From Pseudanabaena sp. PCC 7367 (lineage in GTDB: Bacteria; Cyanobacteriota; Cyanobacteriia; Pseudanabaenales; Pseudanabaenaceae), in NCBI RefSeq assembly GCF_000317065.1, contig NC_019701.1, positions 186,001-250,000 of the forward strand: a stretch of 64,000 nt of DNA, read 5' to 3'. This document shows, piece by piece, positions 36,016 through 45,515 of the stretch (positions within the stretch are counted from its first letter, which is position 1; every line of letters starts with the position of its first letter). The notes beneath the pieces were generated by a model that saw only the letters and a program-made list of their open reading frames with translations, was not told where the DNA came from and did no database searches. Both the position numbers and the translations under genes were made by a program.

Positions 36016-37038
36016 ATGCAAGATTTTATCTTGACGAACGTCGCCAGTAATGGAGAAAAACGCAATCGTAATCTGGGTGAGGTGCTCTACAGCTATTATC
36101 AGCTAACTAAGCCTCGGATTATTGTGCTGTTGTTGATTACCACCGCTGGCGCAATGTGGATCGCTGCCGAGGGGCAAGTCGATCCAATTCTGTTATTAGT
36201 AACGGTTATGGGTGGTGCGTTTGCAGCCGCGTCGGCAAATACAATCAACTGCCTCTACGATCGTGATATTGACTACATCATGGAACGCACCCGCCTACGC
36301 CCGATCCCCTCTGGCAAGGTTAGCCCTCGTGATGCGATGCTGTTTGCCTGTGCCTTGGCTGGCCTGTCGTTTGGTTTGCTCTATACCTTTGCTAACCTTT
36401 TGGCGGCATTATTAGCCATGTCTGGAATCGTGACTTATGTGGGTGTATATACCCTCTGGTTGAAGCGATCGAGTACCCAAAATATTGTGATTGGTGGTGC
36501 GGCTGGAGCCATTCCGCCGTTGGTGGGTTGGGCGGCCGTAACTGGCGATCTAAGCTGGGCGGCCTGGGTCTTGTTTGCGATTATTTTTATCTGGACTCCG
36601 CCCCACTTTTGGGCTTTGGCGTTGATGATTCGAGATGAATATGCCCAGGTAAATGTGCCGATGTTACCAGTGGTGAAGGGGGAAGCCGCCACGACTAAGC
36701 AAATCCTGGCCTATACGTTTTTGATGCTGCCGGTTTCGTTGTTGCTGGTTTATCCACTGCATGTGATGGGGGTAATTTATGCGATCGCTGCGATCTATTT
36801 AGGTGGCCTGTTTATTCAAAAAGCCTGGATCTTAAATCAAACCCCTAGCGATCAGCAGATGGCTCGGTCTACCTTTAAATTCTCGATCTCCTACCTGATG
36901 TTGCTATGTGTGGCGATGGGGATCGATAGTCTGCCGATTACTCAGAATTTAATCAGTCAGCTCGGTGGATATTTGAGCCCATATGTTGCTGGTACCTGGC
37001 AGTTTATTGCTGCTCAGATGTGTACTGGCTCAGTCTAG
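36016..37038 (+). CDS. ctaB: Protohaem IX farnesyltransferase (haem O synthase)
   Basis: A 340-residue UbiA-superfamily membrane prenyltransferase with about nine helices. It adds a farnesyl group to protohaem to give haem O, which CtaA then converts to haem A. The allylic diphosphate-binding motif is in [19 protein letters not shown]; the second conserved region is [15 protein letters not shown] with [15 protein letters not shown] after it. ATG 36016 has an AGGAG Shine-Dalgarno seven bases away and is preferred to the TTG one codon upstream. It is presumably co-transcribed with ctaA. It ends eight bases before the convergent ureF stop. Confidence 0.94.
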   Translation: MQDFILTNVASNGEKRNRNLGEVLYSYYQLTKPRIIVLLLITTAGAMWIAAEGQVDPILLLVTVMGGAFAAASANTINCLYDRDIDYIMERTRLRPIPSGKVSPRDAMLFACALAGLSFGLLYTFANLLAALLAMSGIVTYVGVYTLWLKRSSTQNIVIGGAAGAIPPLVGWAAVTGDLSWAAWVLFAIIFIWTPPHFWALALMIRDEYAQVNVPMLPVVKGEAATTKQILAYTFLMLPVSLLLVYPLHVMGVIYAIAAIYLGGLFIQKAWILNQTPSDQQMARSTFKFSISYLMLLCVAMGIDSLPITQNLISQLGGYLSPYVAGTWQFIAAQMCTGSV

Positions 37039-37046
37039 ATTTTTTG

Positions 37047-37868
37047 CTAGCTGCGAAATAACCGCGAATATAAATCTGCATGTTGCATACTGGCCTGGGC
37101 TAGACCAAAATTGCAACTTTCTAGCTCTCCGTCATCCAGGCGGAGAATTTGCTCTGTGGCTTGAGCGATCGCCCCTTGCAGCGAGAGGATCAAGATTTGG
37201 CCATTGGTTTGCCCCAAGGGAATTAGTTTTACGCCCGCCGCGACCAGATTGTTACTCCAACTTGCCAAATAGGCCATCGTGGTAGCGGATCGATCGATCT
37301 GCCAGATTGCCGCTGCCATGCCAAAGGCGATCGCAAAATTAGCACCCCAGCTAGCTGAAAGAGCAGCAACGGCCTCACTTACAAACACCTGTCTATCTTT
37401 ACTACCAGGCTCGCTCTCAGTTGGATTAACGATCGCCTCAGCTTTGACCATTTCCTGGAGTAATAAAAGTAGCGATCGACCCATTTGCCAACTTTGCTGC
37501 CGCAGTTCAGCGGTTTCACGGCTGGCCGAAAACCAATCATTCCATTGCTGAAGCTGGTTTAGATCTTTTTTCAATGTTGCTGCGTAGGCACGAATCATCA
37601 CCGCTGTTTCCACCCGGATTGAACCATAGTCCAATTCGATCGCCAACCAATTTTTTAGATCATCAGCATTCTTGACTATTCCTTGCTCACAAAGAGCCTC
37701 CAATCCTTCAGAATAACTATAGGCTCCCACTGGCAGGGTGGCATTAGCCAGTTGGAGTAAATGCAGCAGAGCAGAGGCATTAATATTAATTGACTCTAGA
37801 TTAGCTGAGTCATTAGCACTGGGATAATCACCTTTTTCACCCATAGGCTTCGAAACACTAATGGGCAT
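37047..37868 (-). CDS. ureF: Urease accessory protein UreF
   Basis: A 273-residue all-helical cytosolic protein that, with UreD and UreG, delivers nickel to apo-urease. Recognisable are LLQLANATLPVGAYSYSEGLE near residues 35-55, DYGSIRVETAVMIRAY, and the C-terminal NLVAAGVKLIPLGQTNGQ and LYSRLFRS, characteristic of UreF. ATG 37868 is chosen; the frame is open further upstream, overlapping ureE. The start lies inside the end of ureE (11-base overlap), so the two are translationally coupled. The family is usually about 225-240 residues; the extra length is a variable N-terminus and an insertion near residues 145-155. No other urease gene lies in this window. Confidence 0.92.
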   Translation of the reverse strand: MPISVSKPMGEKGDYPSANDSANLESININASALLHLLQLANATLPVGAYSYSEGLEALCEQGIVKNADDLKNWLAIELDYGSIRVETAVMIRAYAATLKKDLNQLQQWNDWFSASRETAELRQQSWQMGRSLLLLLQEMVKAEAIVNPTESEPGSKDRQVFVSEAVAALSASWGANFAIAFGMAAAIWQIDRSATTMAYLASWSNNLVAAGVKLIPLGQTNGQILILSLQGAIAQATEQILRLDDGELESCNFGLAQASMQHADLYSRLFRS

Positions 37869-38364
37869 GGCTCTTACCTGCGCGACCACTATGATGATCG
37901 TGGCTACTGCCATAGGCTCCCGCTTCTGGCTGAAAGGTCACAGTCTCGGCGGTAATTTGTAATCCCATTTTGGTGAGCATGTCGGCTAAGACTGAATCCG
38001 GTGCTAGACGAAGGTAGTGGGGCGTAAGTTCGAGCGGTACATGGCGATTGCCCAGGTGATAGGCCGCTTTGAGTAGGCTTAATCGATCGGTTGCGGTAAT
38101 TGTCAACACTGCTTCTGGCTTGGCGATCACTTTTACCAATTGCTGCTCATCGGCAGACAGCAATAAATCTCCATCCCGTAATACAGTGCCCCTGGGAAGC
38201 TGGAGCTGGAGCATTTCCCCTTCGATCGACTTAAACTTTAACCGCGATCGGGTTCTTTCCTCTGAATCCAGGGCTAGATGGTAGTCAGGTTTAGATTGCT
38301 GCTGATTCTCGATCGGATCAAGCTGATCAACTGCAATCCGTCGCACTAGGGTGAGCAAGGGCAT
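37858..38364 (-). CDS. ureE: Urease accessory protein UreE (nickel metallochaperone)
   Basis: A 168-residue UreE. The N-terminal domain (about 1-80; LTLVRRI, RGTVLRDGDLLLSAD) is the substrate-binding-like part. The metal-binding domain (about 85-150) includes AYHLGNRHVPLEL with the conserved His and LRLAPDSVLADMLTKMGL. The C-terminus is histidine-rich (HDHHSGRAGKSHAH), as in nickel-storing UreE proteins. It supplies nickel to the UreFDG assembly. ATG 38364 matches the family start. ureF overlaps its last codons. The strong hairpin upstream separates it from the RTX gene on the same strand. Confidence 0.92.
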   Translation of the reverse strand: MPLLTLVRRIAVDQLDPIENQQQSKPDYHLALDSEERTRSRLKFKSIEGEMLQLQLPRGTVLRDGDLLLSADEQQLVKVIAKPEAVLTITATDRLSLLKAAYHLGNRHVPLELTPHYLRLAPDSVLADMLTKMGLQITAETVTFQPEAGAYGSSHDHHSGRAGKSHAH

Positions 38365-38430
38365 TTGTTTGTAAGTTTAATGTTTCAATTTCCTAATCTC
38401 AAATTCTATCTTTTAATTCTACTAGCCAAG

Positions 38431-38460
38431 CAAAAAAAGGCAGAGGAAACTCATCTGCCT
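38431..38460 (-). terminator. Intrinsic terminator after the Calx-beta/RTX gene
   Basis: AGGCAGA (38438-38444) and TCTGCCT (38454-38460) form a 7-bp stem with a 9-base loop. Read on the minus strand it is followed by a run of seven T residues (38438-38432). It lies about 160 bases after the stop of the minus-strand RTX gene and before ureE. Confidence 0.8.
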
Positions 38461-38622
38461 GAAATGACTGGAGGTTTTAGCTTAAATTGGCTAACCCAAG
38501 ATTAAATTGTCCTAGGTTTGGCGATGTGAAATAGGTTTCTAGATCTAGTTCTTGCCAAACCTGAATAACTATATCTAGGGCAAACTTGTTGATCTTGTTG
38601 ATCAGAGCTTGGATATTTTATT

Positions 38623-40713
38623 TTAGATATTAATAAAATTATCCGCGCCCAATGAACCGGCGGCGATCCCACCAACTACAACTAATGCATCAGTGCTGCC
38701 AGCTTGGGTAATTACGGCACCAGCGGGGCCATCGGTGATCACCAGGCTACCAAATTGAAGACCGCCTAACAGCGCCAGTTGGTCAATGCCCAGTTCAAAG
38801 TCAGCAATGTAGTCATAATTATCGCCAGGGCCAAGCACTTCAACGGCAAAGCGATCGGCACCTTGACCACCATTCAGAATATCAATGCCGCGATCGCCAG
38901 CCAACAGGAAGTCATCTCCCATTTGGCCAAACAGGGCATCATTGCCACGACCACCTCTGAGCACATCACCATCTTGGCCACCTAAGATGGCATCATCACC
39001 AGCATTACCATTGATGAAGTCAACACCACGATTACCAGAAAGGCTATCGTTATCTTCCTCACCAAAGATCTGATCAGAGCCATCCAAGCCCAGGATCGTA
39101 TCATTACCCAGGTTGCCGAACAGACTATCATCACCATCACTACCATTAATGAAGTCATCACCTTGGGTTGCAAATGTGACAACTGGGAATGGGGTGAATG
39201 GATTGAAACCAGGATTTGAACTAGGCGGAATGCTAGCACCAGGGCCACTGTCATTGTCAATAATATTAATCACAGCAGAAGAAGCACCTGGGAATACCCC
39301 TTCTGTATCACCTAAGGAGATACTAAAGCTTTCTGTGATTTCAGCAATACTATCGTCAATGATCGGTATTACGACTGGGAAAATGGTGCCATCAATCCCG
39401 GGCGCACTTTCTAGCGTTAGCTCATCAAAACTGAAATCAATTCCCTGTACAGCGGTGCCATCTGCAGATTCGACCGTAAAGTCAAAGCTTGTGGGAATAT
39501 TACCACCGGAGAAGACCAGGTTAACAGTAACTGCACCTGCACCTTCATCGACAGTGTAAACGACAGGATCAAAATCAAGAGAGCCAATTCCAGCACTACT
39601 GTCGTTATCTTCGATCGTGACAATTGCAGTCTCAATTACTTGCGTCTGACCAGGGCTGATTGTCTCAATTAGATCAACACTGAACTGCTCGGTAACTTCG
39701 AGCGGATCGGTGTCATCAATAATGGGAATCCGAATCGTTTTCGGACTTGTATCACCATCACCAAAGAAGACCGAAGTTTGGTTTGGGGTAGTGTAGTCAC
39801 CAGGAGCTACGGCTGTGCCGGCTCTGGTTAGCACTTCCGCATTAATTACACCATTTTGGCCGCCAACCCGAATTACACGCAGGTCAACAAAGCCTTGGCC
39901 TTCAACGGTGTTATAGCTATCAAATTCAAACTGAATCGTGCCCCTAGCATTGGGTGTAGGCGTGCCCTGGCCATCATTATCAGCAATGAAGGCAACCTGA
40001 GTGTCAGTGCCAATGAAAGCACCATCCACATCTTGCAGAACCAAGCTGAATGACTCGGTTTGCTCAATGATCGTGTCATCATTAATCGGTACGGTGATGA
40101 AAAAGTCCTGGGTAGTAGTTAAGCCAGGGTTATCATCCTGGGCAGTATCACCAAAGGTGAAGGTACGATTAACTTCAATATAGTCGATCGTATTTTGGTT
40201 AGTCGCAACATTCGCTTGAGTACCTTCTCGAGCAGTACCATCGATCGTTTCCACTGTAAATGACTGCAGACCGATCGGAGCAGTACCAGCAGTATAACGA
40301 ACTTGGAATGTAACGGAAGCATTCCCCTCTACTACAGGATTTGGGGTCACAGAGATGATGCTTAACGTACCAGATCCAGCATCAGCACCACCACCACCAA
40401 CACTATCGGAAATAGTAATTGCGCCGGAAGAACCCGATGCAGGGGCTTCAGCCTGCAAAATAAACGTTTCTTCGCCTTCAGCAATATTATCTGAAGCAAC
40501 GACCAGGTTAAAGGTTTGGGTGGTGCCAGCAGTAGTACCTGGCGGGAAACTAACCGAAAATGGAATATTTGGGGGCGGGTCAAAATCAGCAGCACTAGCT
40601 AGACCAACCACATCAATCGTAAAATCAAGTGGATCGCCGGTTTCGAACTCAACGGTAACAACTATAGTATTACCTTCAGTAAAGGTATCTGAATCAGTCG
40701 TAATGATTGCCAT
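38623..40713 (-). CDS. Calx-beta and RTX calcium-binding secreted protein
   Basis: A 696-residue acidic protein. Four Calx-beta-like domains of about 110-130 residues span 1-490 (each ends in a PI-I/N-DDTxxEx-TESFS-L pattern followed by IIDNDS-like text). An RTX block (about 515-610; GGRGNDALFGQMGDDFLLAGDRG) follows, then a C-terminal part (ILNGGQGADRFAVEVL to DNFINI) like that of type I-secreted proteins. Both domain types bind calcium. No signal peptide. The start has a GGAGGAG Shine-Dalgarno 10 bases upstream, so translation is likely strong. Its N-terminus (MAIITT) resembles the other three RTX proteins here. Likely roles are cell surface, sheath or motility; the exact function is unknown. 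Confidence 0.87.
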   Translation of the reverse strand: MAIITTDSDTFTEGNTIVVTVEFETGDPLDFTIDVVGLASAADFDPPPNIPFSVSFPPGTTAGTTQTFNLVVASDNIAEGEETFILQAEAPASGSSGAITISDSVGGGGADAGSGTLSIISVTPNPVVEGNASVTFQVRYTAGTAPIGLQSFTVETIDGTAREGTQANVATNQNTIDYIEVNRTFTFGDTAQDDNPGLTTTQDFFITVPINDDTIIEQTESFSLVLQDVDGAFIGTDTQVAFIADNDGQGTPTPNARGTIQFEFDSYNTVEGQGFVDLRVIRVGGQNGVINAEVLTRAGTAVAPGDYTTPNQTSVFFGDGDTSPKTIRIPIIDDTDPLEVTEQFSVDLIETISPGQTQVIETAIVTIEDNDSSAGIGSLDFDPVVYTVDEGAGAVTVNLVFSGGNIPTSFDFTVESADGTAVQGIDFSFDELTLESAPGIDGTIFPVVIPIIDDSIAEITESFSISLGDTEGVFPGASSAVINIIDNDSGPGASIPPSSNPGFNPFTPFPVVTFATQGDDFINGSDGDDSLFGNLGNDTILGLDGSDQIFGEEDNDSLSGNRGVDFINGNAGDDAILGGQDGDVLRGGRGNDALFGQMGDDFLLAGDRGIDILNGGQGADRFAVEVLGPGDNYDYIADFELGIDQLALLGGLQFGSLVITDGPAGAVITQAGSTDALVVVGGIAAGSLGADNFINI

Positions 40714-41875
40714 AGAATTAAACTCCTCCAGTCAGCAAACTCATATTTTCTGATACTGACAAAAACCACTTTCAAGGATATAGCATACTATTCAATAAAT
40801 GTCTCTTCTATCTACACTTATTGGTGCGCTTACAATGAAAATCTATTGCCATTTCCGCGGCTAATTTTACACAAAACCAGCATTAAATGATGGGTTGGAC
40901 TTGAATTTGAATATGCATTTTAATGCAGACTTAATTGCAAGACGTTGAATAGCAACTAGATTAGCGATCGGATTAAATCAATAGACTATATATTAGCTAA
41001 TATTTCCTATTTATCAACTAATTAAATACTTGTTAATCAATCACGAACTACTATCAGTTAGTTTTGTTGATTTTACAATCGACAGTATTACTATTTATTA
41101 AAGATAAATCTAAAGGGGATCGACTTTGGCAAGTCAACTCAGGCTATAGCAACCACTGGTTATACCAAGGCCTGTAAGCATTTCTTTAATGGACTTTAAG
41201 TGCTTAGGGGACAAGCCCGCACAGCATATATAAAGACTAGAGCGATTGTCAAGCTCTACAATAGAGCCAAAATAATCTACCTACATCCCAAGGTACTAAC
41301 GATAATGTTTCGGTTGGATTAATAACTGCTTGATCATTGCTATATATTAAAAATCAAAATGAATAAAAATGTCGAAATGCTATTCTTTTTGATATCTTTT
41401 ATTCAAACATAAATTCAATTTGCGGCTAAATTAAGCGCATAAAAATGAATCATTATTTTCAACATTTTGCTTAATAAAAGGATATAGTTATAGCTATTAG
41501 ATTGCCTTAGATAGCTATAAGCCTTGCTGATTATATATAGTTTCCTAAAGCAGCTACTTTTTATTTTTGAGTGGAATATAAATGTTGTCACAAAAAGCAA
41601 TTTATAGGCTAAAATCTATCACCATAGATTCAGTTGCTTTGTTTGGGCTTGGGTGCTAAATAAGATAGGTAATAGTTATTTTTAGCTATTTATTAAAAAG
41701 TATTTTTATGATCATATTTACTTGACAGTTTGAATTTCTCTTTTAATATTTGAGAGCTGTGATTCAGCATAGTAAATCTATGGATTGGTTTTAACTTTAG
41801 CGTTTGGCATATCTGTAATATTGGCTCGAGATTATTTGTGGAAATGAGCGCATTTGTTCGTGAGGAGGATTAGAA
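40714..41875. promoter_or_regulatory. Divergent 1.16-kb AT-rich control region between two RTX genes
   Basis: No protein-coding gene is convincing. The region separates two divergent RTX genes, so both promoters should lie here. It has several possible hairpins: an 8-bp stem AAGCATTT with TAAGTGCTT near 41176-41206, and a perfect 6-bp stem TAGAGC with GCTCTA (41238-41243 and 41253-41258). Long A/T runs fill 41330-41760. Long 5' leaders or a small RNA are possible but not shown. Confidence 0.4.
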
Positions 41876-43966
41876 ATGGCAATTATCTTTGGTACGCCAG
41901 CTGGTGATTTTTTAGATGGTACTAGTGAAGCGGATACGATTGTCGGTGGTTCCGGTGATGATGCTGGACGTGGTTTTGACAATAGCGATCGCCTAGAAGG
42001 GAATCAGGGCGCAGACACCCTCAATGGCAATCAAGGCAGTGATGTAGTTTTTGGAGGACAAGGCGTTGACTTGCTTTATGGGGGCAAGGGTGATGATTTT
42101 GTCTCCGGTGATAAAGACAGTGACTTTCTGCTGGGTAATTTTGGTGAAGACACCATCCTTGGTGGGCCAGGCAGCGATTCGCTCTTTGGCGGTCAACAGA
42201 GTGATGAACTGTTTGGTGATGAAGGAAATGATGCCCTATTTGGCGATCTCGGTACTGATACGCTTACCGGCGGTGGCGGTGGCGACACCTTTGTAATTGG
42301 CCGTGACACTGGTACTGATACAATCACTGACTTCAGCGACGGGACAGACTTGATTGGTTTGTTGGATGGGATTACACCCGCCGACTTAACCATTACTCAA
42401 GACGGTAGCGACACTGTAATTACCCTGACTGATTCAGGGGCAATCCTGGCCGTTCTATCAAATACTGCCGCTGATACGATCGGGGTGGAGGACTTCATTG
42501 CCACCAGCACCATCACTGGGCCGCCTGATAGCCCTGGATCACCCGATGGGCCGATCGCATCGGTGGTTTCGGTGGTAGCGGCAGATCAATTTGCCGAGGA
42601 ATTCCCAGCCGCTCAAAACATATCGCCAACCAGGGGCAGATTCGTAATTTCCCGCGATAATATTATTGGCGATTTGACCGTGTTCTTCTCGCTGTCGGGC
42701 ACCGCAACCAACATAGCTGACTATGAAGAGTTACCTACCAGTGTGGTCATTCCCGATGGTCAACGATCGGTAGAACTGATTGTTACTGCGATCGATGATG
42801 CCTTGGTGGAAGAAGATGAAACCGTTGTTCTGACGATCGATCCTGGTCCAAATTATACGATTGGCCGCCCCAATGACAATGCCAATGATACTGCGGCTAC
42901 GGTGATAATTCGTGATAATGAGCCGCCTATTCCCCCAGCCCCTGAGCCAATTCTACCCACTGTGGGCATTGAAGCAACTGATTCTGGCGCGTCTGAGCTG
43001 ACTGGTGACAAGGGCTTCTTTACAATCACCCTCTCTGAGGCAGTTGCTACCCCTGTGGTGGTGCCAATTACGATTCCTCAGGGTGAAGGTTTCTCTACCA
43101 ATGGGATCGACTATGTCAATATTCCTTCGTCGGTGACAATTCCCACGACTACTCAAACTGGCGTAGTGGTTCCCGCTGGTGCGACCTCGGTAATTATTGA
43201 AGTGGTGCCAGTAGATGATGTGGTCGGCGAAGCAGAAGAAAATGTGACTGTACAGATTGGTGCCCCTGCCGGGTTTGCCTTGGCTACAGGCTTGAGTGAA
43301 GCGACGGTTGTCCTGACCGATGAGCCAATTATCTTTAGCTTCTTCCCCGGTACGATCATTGACGATCGCATTACTGGTAGCGATCCTACTGATCCTGGTG
43401 AACTAGGTGACGATCGCTTATTGGGCGGCCCTGGTGACGATCGCATCTTTGGTCGGGGTGGTAGTGATCAATTATTTGGTGATGATCCGGATGATGCTGG
43501 CGTATCTGGTGATGACAGTATTAATGGTGGAGAGGGTAATGACCTGATCACTGGTGGCCCTGGTAGAGATACGCTCACTGGTGGTCTTGGTAACGATAGT
43601 TTTATTTATGTTTCTCCTGACGAGGGAATTGATGTCATTACTGACTTCGAACAAACAGCGATGATGCCCGGTCCCGGTGATGGATTTGTGCTAAGTAGCA
43701 GTGGCTTCGGCGGTACTCTTACTATCGGTAGTTTTATTGCAGCGGATGAATTCCAAGATGCACCAAGTCTTGCTGGCATAGCGATCGAAACCACAGCCAG
43801 AATCTTATATATTGAAGATACCGGAAGATTGTTCTTTACACCAACGGGTATTGGTGCTGCTGGAGCGCTTCCTGGCGATGCCATCCAAATTGCTAATGTC
43901 TTCACTGATTTTGGGGCATTAACTCCACCAGTACTTGATGAAAATGACTTCCAGATCATTTCATAA
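41876..43966 (+). CDS. RTX, Calx-beta, RTX secreted protein
   Basis: A 696-residue protein with RTX repeats at both ends. Residues 5-150 hold an N-terminal RTX block (GTPAGDFLDGTSEADTIVGG onward) with a following beta-domain (TFVIGRDTGTDTITDF). Two Calx-beta-like domains span about 230-355 and 365-485. A second RTX block (about 495-585; GPGDDRIFGRGGSDQLFGDD) leads to the C-terminal domain ending NDFQIIS. RTX at the N-terminus is unusual, since the type I signal normally lies at the C-terminus next to the RTX block; the C-terminal copy can still serve. The Shine-Dalgarno is AGGAGG seven bases from ATG. It has the same length, by coincidence, as the divergent neighbour. It probably acts as an extracellular calcium-binding protein. 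Confidence 0.87.
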   Translation: MAIIFGTPAGDFLDGTSEADTIVGGSGDDAGRGFDNSDRLEGNQGADTLNGNQGSDVVFGGQGVDLLYGGKGDDFVSGDKDSDFLLGNFGEDTILGGPGSDSLFGGQQSDELFGDEGNDALFGDLGTDTLTGGGGGDTFVIGRDTGTDTITDFSDGTDLIGLLDGITPADLTITQDGSDTVITLTDSGAILAVLSNTAADTIGVEDFIATSTITGPPDSPGSPDGPIASVVSVVAADQFAEEFPAAQNISPTRGRFVISRDNIIGDLTVFFSLSGTATNIADYEELPTSVVIPDGQRSVELIVTAIDDALVEEDETVVLTIDPGPNYTIGRPNDNANDTAATVIIRDNEPPIPPAPEPILPTVGIEATDSGASELTGDKGFFTITLSEAVATPVVVPITIPQGEGFSTNGIDYVNIPSSVTIPTTTQTGVVVPAGATSVIIEVVPVDDVVGEAEENVTVQIGAPAGFALATGLSEATVVLTDEPIIFSFFPGTIIDDRITGSDPTDPGELGDDRLLGGPGDDRIFGRGGSDQLFGDDPDDAGVSGDDSINGGEGNDLITGGPGRDTLTGGLGNDSFIYVSPDEGIDVITDFEQTAMMPGPGDGFVLSSSGFGGTLTIGSFIAADEFQDAPSLAGIAIETTARILYIEDTGRLFFTPTGIGAAGALPGDAIQIANVFTDFGALTPPVLDENDFQIIS

Positions 43967-44018
43967 GTAACTTAACTGAGCTGAACTAATCGACTCAGGA
44001 TGTATCTTTTATTTTTAC

Positions 44019-44053
44019 AAAATGTCCTTTCCGATCGCTGGAGGGGCATTTTT
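44019..44053 (+). terminator. Intrinsic terminator after the RTX gene
   Basis: AAAATGTCCTTTCC pairs with GGAGGGGCATTTT through 13 base pairs (including G-T pairs) around a short loop containing a CGATCG core, followed by TTT. It lies about 50 bases after the stop codon at 43966 and before the convergent STAND gene. Confidence 0.75.
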
Positions 44054-44120
44054 CATTAATAGCCAAAAATAAGAAAATTGCTAAAACTGACAGGCAGATT
44101 GATTGGCGATCGGGCAATTA

Positions 44121-45515
44121 TTAATGCTCATATACCTTTTCTACCAACACCTGAGTAACATACTCATTCAAAATCGGGTAAGGGCTAAACCCATCTGTAG
44201 TTTTTTCAATCAGCGATCGCCGCCGCAAAGATTCCAACACACTGAGCAACTCTTGCCGCGAACTAGCTGGCACCATTTCCTGCTCAATTTGCATCAGGTG
44301 GGGCATAGTTTGAGTGACTGTCAGCCAGTAAAGCACCTTTTTTTCTGACTCAGACAAGCGAGCAAAATGTTCATCCAAGAGTTGGCGTACCCCTTCAAAC
44401 ACCCAGCGATCGCTCTTGATCTGCTCCACCAGCAGCGCAATATTACTCCCAAAGAACTCTTGCACCGTGGCGGCGATCACCTTCAATAATTGCGGATTGC
44501 CTGCATAATGGTTAATTAAAAAATCCCACTCCGCCGCCGAGCCCGTAAATTCACCCTTTTCTTCAAATATGGCTTGACCAGCTTTAGGATCAAGCCCCTT
44601 TAGAAATAGCGATCGCACCTTGGCTCCTTCCAGCAGCGTAAACTCCTGGGGTTGCTCACGACTGGTCAAAATTAGGCAGCTCTGGTGTTGTGATTCAGCT
44701 ACCCGCCGGAACAGTTCACCATAACCGGCCAGATCTTCAGCATATACACCAGCGCGATCGCCACCGGCCAGGATTGCTTCTGCACCATCGAGAATAATTA
44801 AGCAGCGCCGATTGCGGAGGCACTCAATCAAAACGGAGATCCGATCGGTGAGGGCATCTGGTAAGGGAGTTGTTTGCGCTTGGTTATTCTGATTATTCTG
44901 ATTGCTTTGATTACCCTGATTACTTTGATTACCAGGATTACCGAGAAAGCCAATTAGGGCTGCGAGCAGATCGGCAACCGATTGATTGGGACGCAATAGC
45001 CGCCAGATTGTGCGATCGAAATTAGGATAAACCTCTTCAGCCAGGGCGATCGACAATGCGGTTTTGCCCATGCCGCCCATGCCCAGAATGGCAATCATGC
45101 GGCAAAAGTCTTCTCCCAGCCACTCTTTTAGAATTTTCAACTCATCAGTATGGCCATAGAAATTAGATACATCGATCGCTTCACCCCAATCCACCAGAGG
45201 CGATTGTGAATCACTTGACCTGCCAGTATTTTCACTTTCCAGTTGATTCGCCCTGGTCTCTTGCTCTTGTTTGTAGCGCCGCAAGACCGATTGAATATTT
45301 TTCTTAGTTACCTTCTCACCAATTTCTGCGGATAGCAAATTCCACAACGAAGAACCAACCTCGCGCACATAATCGAAATCATAGCCAGCATCATTAGCAA
45401 TTTCTTGATAGGTGCTGCCTTCCCAGGACTTACAGAAAACCAACTCCTGTAAATAGCTGAGTGATTTACTATGTAAAAACTTATCTAGTGTAGCCAGTGC
45501 TTCGTTGCTATCCAT
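44121..45515 (-). CDS. STAND NTPase (NB-ARC type) without a repeat domain
   Basis: A 464-residue protein. Residues 1-85 match the cyanobacterial N-terminal helix-turn-helix-like module (LVFCKSWEGSTYQEIANDAGYDFDYVREVGSSLW) that often precedes NB-ARC. The ATPase follows (about 115-330) with Walker A GMGGMGKTAL and Walker B-like CLIILDGAE, then a winged helix (about 385-464). Relatives usually carry WD40 or TPR repeats after this point; here the protein stops, so the sensor is missing or supplied by another protein. A five-unit Asn/Gln-rich insertion (encoded by 44886-44930) sits inside the ATPase. Such proteins are switch ATPases, possibly in signalling or defence; the partner is unknown. Confidence 0.8.
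   Translation of the reverse strand: MDSNEALATLDKFLHSKSLSYLQELVFCKSWEGSTYQEIANDAGYDFDYVREVGSSLWNLLSAEIGEKVTKKNIQSVLRRYKQEQETRANQLESENTGRSSDSQSPLVDWGEAIDVSNFYGHTDELKILKEWLGEDFCRMIAILGMGGMGKTALSIALAEEVYPNFDRTIWRLLRPNQSVADLLAALIGFLGNPGNQSNQGNQSNQNNQNNQAQTTPLPDALTDRISVLIECLRNRRCLIILDGAEAILAGGDRAGVYAEDLAGYGELFRRVAESQHQSCLILTSREQPQEFTLLEGAKVRSLFLKGLDPKAGQAIFEEKGEFTGSAAEWDFLINHYAGNPQLLKVIAATVQEFFGSNIALLVEQIKSDRWVFEGVRQLLDEHFARLSESEKKVLYWLTVTQTMPHLMQIEQEMVPASSRQELLSVLESLRRRSLIEKTTDGFSPYPILNEYVTQVLVEKVYEH
44886..44930. repeat. Five tandem 9-nt units inside the STAND gene
   Basis: Units related to ATTCTGATT (minus strand AATCAGAAT or AATCAAAGT) follow each other in frame and encode Asn-Gln-Ser/Asn/Gly triplets. 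The same AATCAAAGT 9-mer is tandemly repeated in folC. Confidence 0.85.
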
